Origin: Prorocentrum cordatum
Taxonomy: Eukaryota > Sar > Dinophyceae > Prorocentrales > Prorocentraceae
Reading direction: 5' to 3'
DNA: 50,000 bases
Assembly (NCBI GenBank): GCA_963575745.1
Contig: CAUYUJ010019893.1
Coordinates: 671,710 to 721,709, forward strand
In this document: positions 1 through 11,399 of the stretch, piece by piece
Position numbering within the stretch: position 1 is the first letter of the stretch
Layout: each line of letters opens with the position of its first letter
The notes under the pieces: generated by a model
Told to the model about the DNA's origin: nothing
Seen by the model: only the letters and a program-made list of their open reading frames with translations
Databases searched by the model: none
Position numbers and translations under genes: made by a program

Positions 1-269
1 CAACCGCCCCTGATTTTTAGCGGTGGTACCTGGAAGTAGTCACACCATTGGGGTCCGCGCCGCCAGTCACATCTTGTTCCCCGCAGACTAAGTGGGGTTC
101 TGGTCTTCTCCTCCCTCCCTCTCTCCCTCTCCTTCTCACCTGCACTCGCGCGCGCGCATCAGACACAAACGAACATGCAGTCGCACACGCTCACGACGAC
201 ACATACGCGCAGCACACCACACGCAGGCAGTCGAGGGAGGACACGTGGACGAGACACCGATAGTATACA
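1..269. other. No gene recognised
   Basis: There is a short CT-rich stretch (about 110-140) and otherwise ordinary GC-rich sequence. The open frames here are short, overlap on both strands and show no recognisable protein motif. Confidence 0.5.
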
Positions 270-770
270 CCTAGCGGGTTGCAGGACGTGGCAGGCGCGG
301 CACCTTCTGTACGCCAGAGGCGGTGCGCAGGGGGTGGGGGCGCCATCCGTTTCGGGCTCGCAACTTGTGGCAGGCGTGGCACTTCCTCTGCGCCACAAGG
401 GGGTGCGCTGGGGTTGGGAGCACTATCCGTTTCGGGCTCGCAAAGCGTGGCAGGCGTGGTACTTCCTCGGCACCGCATGGGGGTGTGCAGGGGGTGGGGT
501 TACTTATCCGTTTCGGGCTCGCAAAGCGTGGCAGGCGTGGCGCTTCCTCGAGACCGCAGGGGGGGCGCTGGGGGTTGGAGCGCTATCCGTTTCGGGCTCA
601 GCGTGGTAAGCGCGGCGACACCACAGGGGGTGGGCAGTTGGTGGGGGCGCTATCCGTTTCTGGCTCGCAAAACGTGGCAGGCGTGGCACTTTCTCGACAT
701 CACAGGGGGAATGCTGGGGGGGGGTCCTATCTGGTTCGGGCTCGCAAGGCGTGGCAGAGGAGTGAAGAGG
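270..770. repeat. ~80-bp tandem repeat, six to seven units
   Basis: The word ttcgggctcgcaa recurs at about 351, 431, 512, 591, 658 and 734, spaced 67-81 bp apart. It is followed each time by a variant of gtggcaggcgtggcacttcc. Units are diverged by substitutions and small indels. Overlapping open frames on both strands come from the repeat itself. Confidence 0.85.
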
Positions 771-1200
771 GGAGGCATAGGCGAAGAGGAACAGGATGCG
801 TTACACTTTCCACCCACGTCGCAGCCGCGTTCACCCTGCACTCCTACCGAACTTCCAAGAAGGTCGTGATTTCTTTCAATTCGCAGTCCTCGGAACTCTC
901 GACCTCGTCGCAGGTACCAGATTCATGCTCACAGGGCATTGCAAGCGTACCGATGCGCTGATGGAGTTATGATGGGTGTGCTTTGCCACCAGACACTTTA
1001 TGTCGAAGGTGGCATTCTCACAGTCTGCACGCAGCCCAGAGACTACATCGAAGGGCGCGGCGACGCCGCTTCACCGCATCACAAAGACGCGCCCATAGCA
1101 AATTCGAACAAAGCAAGGGTCGATGTGAAAGAAATTCCCACGCAGGACCTAAAATAGGTATGTGGGGTTCCTCGTTCGCGCCATTCTTCGACCGCTGAAG
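771..1200 (+). other. Putative intron or intergenic DNA before the CCCH exon
   Basis: No coding signal was recognised. The last 40 bases are pyrimidine-rich and end in AAG at 1198-1200, a good acceptor for the exon that follows. An in-frame TGA at 1196-1198 shows that the next reading frame cannot simply extend upstream. Confidence 0.4.
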
Positions 1201-2035
1201 GCAGGGCAGCGCGTGCACGTTCGCCCACGCGCCGGGCCAGCTGCGGCGCTGGAGGCACAGCTGGTATGCCAAGCGCAACAGCAGCGGCTCCAGGCGCGGC
1301 TCGGTGGAGGGCGTGCCGCAGGAGTGCGAACTGCAGCAGCAGCAGCCGCAGCCGCAGCAGCCGCAGCCGCAGCCGCAGCCGCAGCCGCAGCCGCAGCGCC
1401 CGGTTGCCCCCGGCGCCCGCTCCGCGGCCGCCCGCGCGGCCTCGCGCTTCCAGGACGTGCCCGCGCCGGGGGCCGCGCCGCGCGAGCGGCAGCGGCAGCC
1501 GCAGGCCCCGCGTGCCCCGGAGGGGCCCGGCGCCGAGGCCGCCGGGCGAGGCGCGCGCCGCGGCCCGGCGCTGCGCCGCGCCTCCGCGCCGCAGCGGCCC
1601 GCCGGCGCGCAGGCTCCGCGCCCGGAGGCCCCGGCGGAGGGCAGCACGCCCCTGAGCCCGGGGGCGGCGATGTTCGTGCCGCAGCCCCACGGGGGAGGGG
1701 AGGAGGCGGCCCAGGTCAGCGCGCTGCTGCACGCGCTGGACGTGCTGCCGCGGTCGGGCGGCGCCGAGGCCGCGGGGCGGGCGTGCGGCCGGGGCGACGG
1801 GGAGCCCGTGCGCTGCAGGGAGGGCGGCGCGGGCCCGGACGAGCTCCAGACCGGGGCAAGGTTGCAGCTCGTGTGCCTGCCGCCTCCCGACCCCTGGGAA
1901 GTCAGCAGGGGAATCCACGAGAGCAGCGATGAGTTCGACGTGCAGTCCGTGTGCAGTGTGGTGACCGCGGACGACGACACCCAGATTTACTGTGGCCGGG
2001 TCAAGGAGGACCGCCCGAACGATCTTTACTTGTGA
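1201..2035 (+). CDS. CCCH-type zinc-finger protein, 3' terminal exon (partial)
   Basis: The frame ending at the TGA 2033-2035 is about 278 codons. It opens with residues QGSACTFAHAPGQLR, which carry the last Cys-x3-His and the typical FAH...LR tail of a CCCH zinc finger, a class that usually binds RNA. If the preceding codon, interrupted by the intron, completes a Cys, the spacing to the next Cys would be the canonical five residues; the first two ligands must lie in an upstream exon not identified here. After the finger comes a basic Ser/Arg stretch, a Gln-Pro run (about 1330-1400), a long Ala/Pro/Arg-rich low-complexity part, and a more ordered acidic tail ending RPNDLYL. The start is set by the AG acceptor at 1199-1200 and an in-frame TGA just before it. 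The finger call rests on one half-motif; the low-complexity body gives no functional clue. It could instead be a decayed gene copy. Confidence 0.6.
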
Positions 2036-3002
2036 CCTTTGAACGCTGGTAGCCGTCCCCCCCCTCTGCGATCGGCCCGCCCCCCTGTGGGCAGGGAGAG
2101 GCCCCCCCCCCAACACGGTCTGGTGACCGTGCCGTCCGCCGACGGCCTAGGAGTTGACGCCGCCGACGCGAATATCTGGGGCCGCTTCCACTGGGGCAAG
2201 ACGATGCTGGGCTTGGGTGTTGGTGATCATCTTCAGGCGGCCCGAGGGGCCCCAGTCCGAGCGGATGGTCTCGGGGCAGGGGCCGTTATCCGAGCATGTC
2301 CGAGAGCGCCTGCGGCCTCTCCTGGGGCCCAGGAGCGCCTCGTGGGGTCTCTGGGCTCTGCCAGGGTCTGTTTCGACCCGATTGGTCCGATTCGACCTCG
2401 GGTGAAGGGGCTAAATTTCCGACGATCCGATGCGGCCCGATGCTCGCACGGCGCTGTTGTGCAGCTTGGCGCAACCGATCCGATGCAATCTCGGTGCCGA
2501 TGCGGCCCGTTCCGATGTATCCACGTCCGATTCGATGCTGGCTGATCCTGCCATCTGTCACCAGGCTGCGCCAACATTCGCGCGTAAGCTTCCCGCGTAA
2601 GGCCGCGCGTAAGCGCCCTCTGATTCGCGCGGTGTGCCACACGCTAGCGGCCCGCGTAAGCCGTGGCGTAAGGTCGCTTTGTCATCTTGCGTAAGACCCG
2701 TTTCTTTTCGTCGCTCATTTGCGGCCCGATCCGACGTACGTTTCGACTCCAACCGAATTCCCGGCTCGGCGCCGACTCATCCTGCCATCCGTCACCAGAG
2801 GCTTTGGGCCCCCCCAGGCTGACCCGTAATGCTGCATTTCGGATCAATCCGCTATGCTTAAGTCGGGCATGTCCTTCAACAGGCGTAATAGACAAGAATA
2901 GCAGAAATTATCCCGGCAAAGCAACCTAACAGCGATGTGTAGGAGCATATCTGGAAGCATTCCCCTTAAGATTCAGACGAGAATCCAGTTGTAGAATTCT
3001 GC
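2036..3002. other. Intergenic DNA with short repeated words
   Basis: No gene was recognised. The word GCGTAAG recurs about seven times between 2578 and 2695. A degenerate direct repeat of about 25 bp containing atcctgccat.tgtcacca occurs at about 2544 and 2779. Words like gatccgatgcggcccg recur at 2375-2530 and 2720. At 2866-2893 there is a minus-strand copy of the motif also found at 7313, 9690 and 9952. Confidence 0.5.
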
Positions 3003-3866
3003 TGTTCTCGCAGTCGCAGTCGCGTTCGCGATGGCAGTCGCAGTGGCAACGGCAGTCGCAGTCATAGCCTCAGCATCAGCCTGCCTCAGCCTCAGCCTGC
3101 CTCAGCCTCAGCCTCAGCCTGCCTCAGCCTCAGCCTGCTTCAGCCTCAGCCTCAGTCTGCCTTCAGCCTCGGCCTCAGCCTCAGCCTGCCTCAGCCTCAG
3201 CCTGCATCAGCCTCAGCCTCAGCCTCAGCCTGCCTCAGCATCAGCCTGCCTCAGCCTCAGCCTCAGCCTGCCTCAGCCTCAGCCTCAGCTGCTTCAGCCT
3301 CAGCCTCAGTCTGCCTTCAGCCTCGGCCTCAGCCTCAGCTGCCTCAGCCTCAGCCTGCATCAGCCTCAGCCTCAGCCTCAGCCTGCCTCAGCATCAGCCC
3401 TCAGCCTCAGCCTCAGCCTCAGCCTCAGCCTGCTTCAGCCTCAGCCTCAGTCTGCCTTCAGCCTCGGCCTCAGCCTCAGCCTGCCTCAGCCTCAGCCTGC
3501 CTCAGCCTCAGCCTCAGCCTGCCTCAGCCTCAGCCTGCCTCAGCCTCAGCCTCAGCCTCAGCCTGCCTCAGCATCAGCCTGCCTCAGCCTCAGCCTCAGC
3601 CTGCCTCAGCCTCAGCCTCAGCCTGCTTCAGCCTCAGCCTCAGTCTGCCTTCAGCCTCGGCCTCAGCCTCAGCGTGCCTCAGCCTCAGCCTGCATCAGCC
3701 TGAGCCTCAGCCTCAGCCTGCCTCAGCATCAGCCTGCTTCAGCCTCTGCCTCAGCCTCAGCCTCAGCCTGCTTCAGCCTCAGCCTCAGTCTGCAGTCAGC
3801 CTCGGCCTCAGCCTCAGCCTGCCTCAGCCTCAGCCTGCCTCAGCCTCAGCCTCAGCCTGCCTCAGC
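3003..3866. repeat. CAGTCG then CAGCCT hexamer minisatellite
   Basis: An initial CAGTCG-like stretch (3003-3060) passes into about 800 bp of CAGCCT units interrupted regularly by GCCT, GCTT and GCAT variants. A higher-order pattern includes the recurring phrase ctcagtctgccttcagcctcggc at about 3150, 3310, 3450, 3640 and 3785. The period is a multiple of three, so the plus strand stays open (Ser-Ala/Pro-Gln repeats). I do not regard it as coding. Confidence 0.9.
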
Positions 3867-4362
3867 ATTCAAAATGTGGCCCGGGAATGGACTTCTGGGA
3901 ACTCGAAGAACACGAAGAGGCCTGCAGTTGGCTCGGGGCATTCAAAATCATGCCCAGGGATGGAGTTCTGGGAACTCGAAGACCACGCAGTGGCTTACAG
4001 TTTGCTCCGGGCATTCAAAATCATGCCCAGGAGTGGACTTCTGGGAACTCGAAGACCACGAAGTGGCCTACAGTTGGCTCCGGGCATTCAAAAGCATGCC
4101 CAGGAATGGACTTCTGGGAACTCGAAGACCACGAAGTGGCCTACAGTTGGCTCCGGGCATTCAAAATCCTGCCCAGGAATGGACTTCTGGGAACTCGAAG
4201 ACCACGAAGTGGCCTACAGTTGGCCCCGGGTATTGAAAATGTGGCCCAGGAATGGAGTTTTTGGGAATTCGAAGACCACGAAGTGGCCCACAGTTGGCTC
4301 CGGGCATTCAAAATGTGGCCCGGGAATGGAGTTCTGGGACCTCGAAGACCACGAAGTGTGTA
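3867..4362. repeat. 73-bp tandem repeat, seven units
   Basis: The word ggacttctgggaactcgaag, or a close variant, occurs at 3889, 3962, 4035, 4108, 4181, 4254 and 4327, exactly 73 bp apart. The array abuts the CAGCCT minisatellite directly, the first unit emerging from its last repeat. Confidence 0.93.
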
Positions 4363-5090
4363 ACTGTTTGCTTAAAACGACTTCCGCGGCTTCTCCCTGG
4401 CACCCGCCCAGACCCCCGTGGGGAGTCAAGATGCTCTCTTTTGACACTACTAGAAGCCTATCAGTCTTCGCTGTTAGGTGAAAAAGTCTGGCGACGATTT
4501 TCGTGTTCCTCTGACTGTTTTTGATGATTCATTTGCTTACGCCGCACCGCCGACCCCTTGGGGCGGTAGCAAGAGTGAATGACGGAGTTCGCGGAACGCG
4601 CGCGATCGTTGGGCAATCTTGGGGGTTCGGCCTGTCCTACGTAGCGTGTGGGGTTCAAGGGGGGGCCTTGTAGGGAATTGCTTTGAAGTTTTCCGTGGTC
4701 TTATGTGGGTTTCTTGGGGCCTTCACGGGGCTTGTCCCAGGCCTCCTTTTCCATCCCCTGGATAGGCTCGGGGATCGTTGAGAACCAGCTTGGGGTGCGT
4801 CCGGCCAGAAGTTCGAGAGTGAAGCCAGCTGTGTCGACGAGGAGCTTCCTGAAGGCCCAGCGGGGGCGGAGAGCGCACAAGAACTAGGAGTCTTATGCCT
4901 CGAGCCTCGATCCACCCCGTGTTCCTCCCTTTTGCGAAGGGGTGGTACTGGCCAGGGAGGTCGATCCTCATCCCGGACCCTCGGTGGTGGTCCCAGGCAC
5001 CGAAAACGGTTCCTGGAGGCCAAATTCGAGGAGATGCCTCGGGTGATCGAAAGACCAAGAAAATCTGCGAGACATCGGCGGCGACGACGA
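4363..5090. other. No gene recognised
   Basis: Single-copy looking sequence with only short overlapping open frames and no protein motif that I recognise. Confidence 0.4.
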
Positions 5091-5093
5091 AAC

Positions 5094-5160
5094 CATTTTT
5101 GTTCCTCTTCCTCCTCTTCCTCCTCCTCCTCGTCCTTCTCTTCTTCTTCTTCTTCTTCTC
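5094..5160. repeat. TTC/CTC pyrimidine microsatellite
   Basis: A run of CTT, CTC and TTC triplets about 65 bp long. Confidence 0.85.
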
Positions 5161-5559
5161 GATCGGGGTAGATACCCGCGGCAATTCCGGCCGCCTGTCC
5201 AGATATTTTTGTCTGAGCAGCTTTCGTGTCTGATAGGTTTTGGTCTCTGGGGGCCGCTACTGGGCCGCAGGACTTTCAAAACCAGACGGACCTGGGGCGA
5301 GAAATTGTATCGGCGGACCTGGGAACAGAGGTTCGGGGTACGCATTTGTGCGGAGTAGCCTGTCTGAAGGTTTGTTGTGGTTGGGGGGGTTCCGGGCCCC
5401 TACCCTGTCGCCGCGGCTGGATGCATTTGGGAAAACGATTGCGACTGGATTCCGGGAAAGGTCTGGGGGGCCCATGGTGAACGATTTCTGCGTAGGGAGA
5501 AGAAAAGAATTTGATTGCAGAGTCTTAGTCTTTTCAGTTTTGTCGTGGTTTTCGTCGTC

Positions 5560-7150
5560 GAAGGGCCGCCGCCGTGTCTTCTCGGGGTTAAGTGCTCGAA
5601 TCCTCCATTCGGGTTTCCCCTCGGACCCTTTTCGTGGGGCCGTCCTGGGGCTCTCCCTGGTGGCTTCGGGGGTCCTGTTGGGGCCCGTTGGTGCCGTCTG
5701 GGAGCCTTCTTTGGGGGCATGCGGGAGCTGTTGGGCTGATTTCGGGGGGCTTATCGGGCTGCTGTTCGCCGCGCGACAGGCCGAGGAGCAAGATTGCGAA
5801 ACTTGGGCGTCTCCCTTAGGGAAGGGGCCGAGGTTTGGTTCTGCTGGGCCTCTTGGGGACGCGTCCCGGTGGCGTGTCGGGGCGTCGAGGGGAGGCCTCA
5901 GGGGGTCTGCTGGAGGCAGTTGCGGGCGTCTGGGAGCGATCTCCTCACGAGTCGTGATTCGCGCTCGGGGCCCTCTTGGAGGCATATGGGGTTACCTTGA
6001 ATTGATTTGGGGGCTTCTTGGGTTGCTGTGGGCCTCGTGCAAGGCCAAACAGCGAATGTGCTAAGCTTGAACGTTTCCCTTAGGGAACGGGCCGATGTTT
6101 GCTTGTGGAGGGCCTCTTGGGCCGCGTCCTGGTGGCGTGTTGGGGCGTGCAAGGGGTCTTAGGGGCCGCGTGAAGGGCCAAGAGGTTGACGTGTTGGAAA
6201 TATGTGCTTTCCATCGAGAATGAGACGGTTGTTGTTTCTGGACGGCTGCTTGGGACGCCTCTGGGTAGCGTCTTGAGGCGTCTTGAGGGCCTGTAGGGCT
6301 GTCTGGAGACAATGTTGGACGACTTGGGGCACTGTTGAACGACTTGGGCCGACCAGGAGGCCTTTTAAGAACCCTCTAGGCCCGTCTTCGGGCCCTCTTG
6401 GGACCGTCCTGCGGCTCTCCAGGGCCGTTGCTCTTGGGGCGCCCGGAGGCCGTCTTGGAACCCTCTTGAAAGCCATTGGGGCTGTAGGGGGTCGATGTTG
6501 GATGCTTCTTGGGCCGTTGTAGGCGGCCTCGCGGAAGCCTAAGAGGCGAATGTGCTGAACATGTACGTTTTCACTGGGAAATGGGACGGTTTTTGCTTCT
6601 GGAGGCCTTCGTGGAACGCCTCGTAGTAGCTTTTTCAAACGTTTCGGGGGCCTATGGGGAATCGTCTGCAGGCAGGCTGGGGCGGTTTGGACCGAATCGT
6701 CCCCCTCGTGGGCCGTCCAGAAGGCCTTTGGGGACCCTCTTGGCCCGTTGCGGGGCTCTCGTGGGACCGTTCTGCGACTGTCCTGGGCCGTTGCTGTGGT
6801 TTCTGAGGCCTTCGTGGTGCGCCCGGAAGCCGTCGTGGAGCCTTTTTCAGAGCTTCTTGGGGTGTCGGGGGTCGCACTTGGAGGTTTACTAAGACGTTGT
6901 AGGCCCCGTAGAATGCCCAAGAGGCGAATGTACTGAAAATGTATGTCTTCCCTAGGGAATGGGACGGCTTTGGATTCTGGAGGCCCTCTTGGGGCGCCTC
7001 GTGGACGCGTTTTCAAACGTCTTGGGGACTGATGGGGCCGTCTGGAGGCCGTCTTCGGCGTTTTGGCACGATCTTTCGTCGACTCGTAGCTCTCTTGGAC
7101 CGTTCTGGGACGCTTTTGAACCTTTTGGCCCGTTTTGGGGCCTCCTGAGG
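5560..7150 (-). repeat. ~370-bp interspersed/tandem repeat family (minus orientation), G-rich
   Basis: The stretch is built from G-rich words such as gcctcttggggccgt, broken by a recurring AT-richer box resembling gcgaatgtgctgaacatgtacgtt plus a following gggaaatgggacgg. Boxes lie near 5790, 6047, 6183, 6548 and 6917. The last two are about 370 bp apart. The same family appears in the opposite orientation at 37040-37700 and 39440-39940. The long minus-strand open frame across it (Pro/Arg-rich) follows from the base composition and is not taken as a gene. Confidence 0.75.
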
Positions 7151-7794
7151 CTCCAAGTGTGCGGCCAGGACCTTTGCCCCCCACCTCCCCGCCCCCCCAT
7201 CCAAACTGGCCGGACCGGGCCCCTGGGGGAGGGGCTCGGGGAGGGGGAAGCATCTCACACGCCGTGACCCTAGGGGGTCGGCGGATTTCTCGACCACTTT
7301 CTATCGCCGTTTCAAGATCTGCCTGCAGGAGGGCAGGCCCGACCCAGCGCTCTGCCGGCAAGGGTACCTCTGGGGTGGGCAGGGTCCCAGAGAGCCCCCA
7401 AAGGCACGCCACGGGCCGAGGCGCCCAGCGCCCACGACGCGCGCGCGGCATCCGCAGCCGCGACGGCGTTGCCCCCCCCCCCTGTGAAAGGAACCCGTCT
7501 CATACCCTCGTCTCTACTCCTCACTCGCCCTTTTGCCTGCCTTATCGGCTCAGGTACTGGAAGAGACCAGGACGCTGGTCGCACAGGAGGAAAGGATCCC
7601 TGTCTTTCCCTCCTTCCTCTACCTACGGATCAGGGGTTCTGTACCTTTGGTACTCTAACCCCACACACACCCCCTGGAGGACTCCTCCCCGCGCCTGGCG
7701 CCGACCGTCCGGCGCACGTTCCTGCACTTCTTCGTGCCGGGCGAGGGCAGCAGTCTCGGCAGCCGCCACCGCGCCTCGTCGGCGCACTGAAGGC
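7151..7794. other. No gene recognised; carries one copy of a short dispersed motif
   Basis: At 7313-7345 the word tgcctgcaggagggca occurs, shared with about 9690 and 9952. Otherwise there is no coding signal that I trust. Confidence 0.4.
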
Positions 7795-7827
7795 AGCCCG
7801 GCGCCGCCGCCGTCGCCGCCGACTCCG

Positions 7828-7860
<33 letters not shown>

Positions 7861-7950
7861 GCGGCGTCGTCGCCGCCGTTGTCGCCGCCGCCGCCGTCGT
7901 CGTCGTCGGCGGCGGCGGCGTCGTCGTCGTCGCCGTCGTCGGCGTCCTGG
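7795..7950. repeat. GCC/GTC trinucleotide microsatellite
   Basis: About 150 bp of mixed gcc, gtc and ggc triplets. It is open on both strands, giving Arg, Ser or Thr runs, and is not evidence of a gene. Confidence 0.9.
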
Positions 7951-8279
7951 CTCTTGTCACCCGTTGGCTTGCACTGGATCCTGCGAGCAGGAAGGGGGGG
8001 CGAGGTTGGAGGTTCTGGCTTCGAGGAGGTTCTTCGTTTTTTCTTCGGTCTCTCCGGGGTCCGCTGCCAGGCCCCAAGACCGGCAGAGACGGATCCGGGG
8101 GGAAGAACTTCACCAGAGGGGCCCTGGGTGGGGTCCAGGGATTGATTTTGAGCGGATTTGCCTTAATCTCCGAGGCGGGAATGTATACATGACCACCGCC
8201 TGGAGGATCAATTTTCGGAGACCTCGGCAGGCGATAGATATGGACACATCCGGGCCCCAGGCCCCCCCCCGATCTATCG

Positions 8280-9165
8280 ATGTACATATATATATATATG
8301 TATACATATGTATGCATGCCTGTATGTATGTTTGTATGTATGTATGTATGTATGTATGTATGCCTGTATGCCTGTATGCCTGTATGCATGTGTGTAGAGA
8401 TGTATGCAAATATGTATGTATGTGTGTATGTATGTATGTATGTATGTCTGAATGTATGTGTATATATGCATGTATGTATGTATGTAATGTAATGTATGTA
8501 TGTGTGTATGTATGTATGTATATATGTATGTATGTATGAGTCGATATATGTATGAATGTATGTATGTATTTGTTTATGTATACGTATACGTATACATATA
8601 CGTTTATGCATTTGGTTCTGTAAATGTATATGGATATGCATATGTTTATGTATATGTAAATACATATAAGTATATAAATATGTATACGTACATGTAGGTG
8701 CAATTGTACATGTATATATATATATATATATATATTCATATGTATATGTACATGCATATATATGGTATATGTGTATGTATATGTATATATATGTATATAT
8801 GTATATATATATATATGTGTACATGCATATATATATATATACATGTATATGTATAGGTGTTTGTATATGTATGTTTATATGTCCGTACGTACGTATGCAT
8901 GTATATATGTATGTATGTTTGTATGTATGTATGCATGCACGCATGTAAACGTATGTATATACACATGTATGTATGTATGTATGTATGTATGTTTGTATGT
9001 TGGTAGGTAGGTAGGTAGGTAGATAGGTAGGTAGGTAGGTATGTATATATATATATAATATGTGTTGGTATGTATGTATGTGTGGATGGATGTTGGTATA
9101 TGTGTATGTTTGCATGCTTGTATGTATGTATGTATGTATATGTATATGTATATGTCTATACATAA
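8280..9165. repeat. TATG tetranucleotide microsatellite (~0.9 kb)
   Basis: Long, partly decayed arrays of tatg/tgta with pure stretches, TA-rich pieces (about 8710-8860) and a short gtag block (about 9000-9040). It ends just upstream of the foldback element at 9405. Confidence 0.93.
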
Positions 9166-9404
9166 CGGGCTCCGGGGGGTCATAACACATCCATAATCCA
9201 CAGCCCCGTGGGCCACCAGGACGCCGGTTGCCAGGCTGCGGATATGGATCATTCCCCGCCTCGCATTATCCCCCCCTTCTCGGCCGACCTTCTCGGGGCC
9301 CGTCCAGTCCAGACCCCCCGGCCGCCTCCAACTCCTTTGTCCCCCTCTTCCTGCTCCTCCGCCCGCGGTTCAGTCGGGCAGGTCCCGCTACAGGAGGAGC
9401 ATTC

Positions 9405-9603
9405 AAAAAGATCGGGCCGGGCGAAAGGGGGGGGGAAAGGGGGGGTTACGAAATTTGCTGCATGCAGCTGGTTTCGGCCTCACCGAGGGGCCCATTCCTC
9501 GATACATAGCCGCCTCCGGCGCCGGGAGGCGCCGGGAAAATCAGCTACGTGAGCTGATTCCCAACCCCCCCCTTTGCTATCCCCCCCTTTCGCCCGACCC
9601 GAG
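9405..9603. mobile_element. Short foldback (MITE-like) element, copy 1
   Basis: The ends are inverted: the left end reads tcgggccgggcgaaaggggg and the reverse complement of the right end reads tcgggtcgggcgaaaggggg. Between them lie two small palindromes, gctgcatgcagc near 9458 and a stem around agctacgtgagct near 9541, and a GC-rich palindromic core. A second copy with the same internal words lies at 27810-28005. There is no coding capacity, so it would be non-autonomous. I could not define a target-site duplication. The superfamily is unknown. Confidence 0.65.
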
Positions 9604-10205
9604 AAGAATGCAATATAGTTGGACGAGGATTTTTCGTGCCTTCTTGACTACTTCTGATTCTTGTTGGATCCTTCTTGGCAATTGTGTCCAGAGTCCGCCT
9701 GCAGGAGGGCATGCCCAGCCGAAACCTGCGGGCGCCAGCACCAGCGGGTCCATTGGTGGACCATCTGCCAGGGCAGACGGCCGCCTCCGCGCCCAGTCGT
9801 GGTTATTATGGAGAGTTTTTGTGTTTTGTTGAAGTTGGGCATGTCCCTTTATGAAAATTCAAAAATAGTTAAATAATAGTCAGCGGACGATTTTCCGACT
9901 ATTTTTGACCATCTTTGAGCATCAGTTGAATGTTTTTTATTCTTCTTCCACAATCCGCCTGTAGGAGGACATGCCCTACCTAATGCCTCGCTGCTCTTTC
10001 ACTTGTTCCCTTGTCTCTCTTCTCAGAGGCTGCCCCGGCTCCCCGCTCGTCCTCGCTTCCCCCTGTCCTGGGACCCCCCATGCGGGCCCATTCGCAGCTC
10101 CGCAGCCCGGTTTTCTGCTGCACGCGCGAGCGGATTGCCTCCTCTGCCGCGCCGCGACGAACAAGAAGTCCTGGGAATCCTTGGAGCTCGCTGGCACCCG
10201 CCGGC
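9604..10205. other. Unassigned; two copies of a short motif
   Basis: Two related segments each end in the word ccgcctg(c/t)aggagg(g/a)catgccc, at about 9690 and 9952, and both are preceded by a T-rich tract. A reverse-type word gggcatgtcc also occurs at about 9838. No gene was recognised. Confidence 0.45.
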
Positions 10206-10754
10206 AGAACGGAGCCCAGACCCCGCCGTCATAGGTCCAGACCCCGCTACCCGGGACCGGCTTCTCGTCCTGAATCCTTTTTTTCGACGGTCCCGAGGCC
10301 CGGTGAGGGCCCCCAGAGGCCGAAAGCATATAGAACAACCTCCCGTCTTGTTTTTTGCATGACTCGAGGGGGTCTTCGAAGAAGGACAAAAACACACAAA
10401 CATAAACTTTTGGCGCCCCGCGCGGATTTCTCGGATCTGTGCTGGGAGCCCCTGGCGGCGCCTCCGGCGCCGGCCCTGGCGCGCTTCACGCGCCAGGGAT
10501 GGGGGGCACAGCGCAGATCCAAGAAATCCGCGCGGAGCGCCCAAAGTTTACGTTTCACTGTTTTTTCTTCCTCCATGGGAGGCGAGGGCCATCGGGAGAT
10601 CATGGCCGGCACCAGCCGGCGCTCTGCCTCCCAGCGCTCTGCCGCGCGGCCGGCCCAGCCCTTGTCGCGGGCTGTGCGCAGCGGTGCGTGGCCGAGCATG
10701 CCCTCTCTCGCCGCCCGCCGCCTCCTCCTCCTCCTCCTCCTCCTCCTCCTCCTC

Positions 10755-10786
<32 letters not shown>

Positions 10787-11125
10787 TCGCTTCTCGCTCC
10801 TCCTGCCTCCTGCCTCCTGCTTCCTCCTCCTCCTCCTCCTCCTCCTCCTCCTCCTCCTCCGCCCGCCTCCGTGCCCTTCCTCGCTGAGACCGCCGATCCT
10901 TCGGCAGCCGTCGTGGGCAGCTTTCTTCCCAGACCCCCTCGAGTCATGAGAAATCACGGCGGGTTCTTTTGTCGCCACGTTTTCGGCCTCTGGGGGCCCC
11001 CTACCAGGCCTCGGCACCGTCAAAAAGCGACTCAGGCCGAAACATTGGTCCTGGGGGATGTGTCCAGACCTCTGGGGGTCGACGTCATGAAAAAATAATG
11101 ACGTCGGGGGTCTGGGTTCATCGAG
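10206..11125. mobile_element. Large nested inverted repeat (foldback element) with an internal insertion
   Basis: The inner arms 10397-10460 and 10492-10560 are near-perfect inverted copies (for example gcgcggatttctcggatct against the reverse complement of agatccaagaaatccgcgc) around a short loop. Outer arms continue the symmetry. The left 10275-10372 segment (gacggtcccgagg to gactcgaggggg) is the reverse complement of 10933-11023. Weaker matching extends out to about 10206 and 11125. The right arm is interrupted at about 10576-10918 by an asymmetric segment containing the CTC microsatellite. No coding capacity was found. Confidence 0.75.
10722..10862. repeat. CTC trinucleotide microsatellite inside the foldback
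   Basis: Two runs of cct triplets separated by about 40 bp (10722-10780 and 10824-10860). They lie only in the right arm, so they belong to the inserted segment. Confidence 0.9.
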
Positions 11126-11399
11126 ATCAAAAGAACCCCTAACTCTAGGAGCGCCATGAAAGCGTGGCCTCGCGTAGGTCCTTGCCTTCACATTCGGGAA
11201 AATAGTTCTGGGCGGTTTGGTTCGGTACATCTGCAGAAAAAAAAAACAACCCTGGTATCCCTAGTGTTCTTGGGCCTTCTAACTCGGGTCCCTTCCCACA
11301 TGGTTGGGGTCTTTTTTTTGGTTACACGTTTCTGCGTCGCACGCGGCAATGCCTGTCGCAGTTCTTCTCTTTCCAGAGAGCGCGCGCACATTGGCCGCT

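Noticed and set aside
3031-4236. 401-codon plus-strand frame
   Set aside because: It is the CAGCCT minisatellite followed by the 73-bp array; competing frames are equally open.
6159-7451. 430-codon minus-strand frame
   Set aside because: It covers the G-rich ~370-bp repeat family; the product is Pro/Arg/Thr low complexity.
7655-9190. 511-codon minus-strand frame and several plus-strand frames rich in Tyr, Ile, His, Cys and Met
   Set aside because: Produced by the TATG array and the adjoining triplet repeat, with no protein motif.
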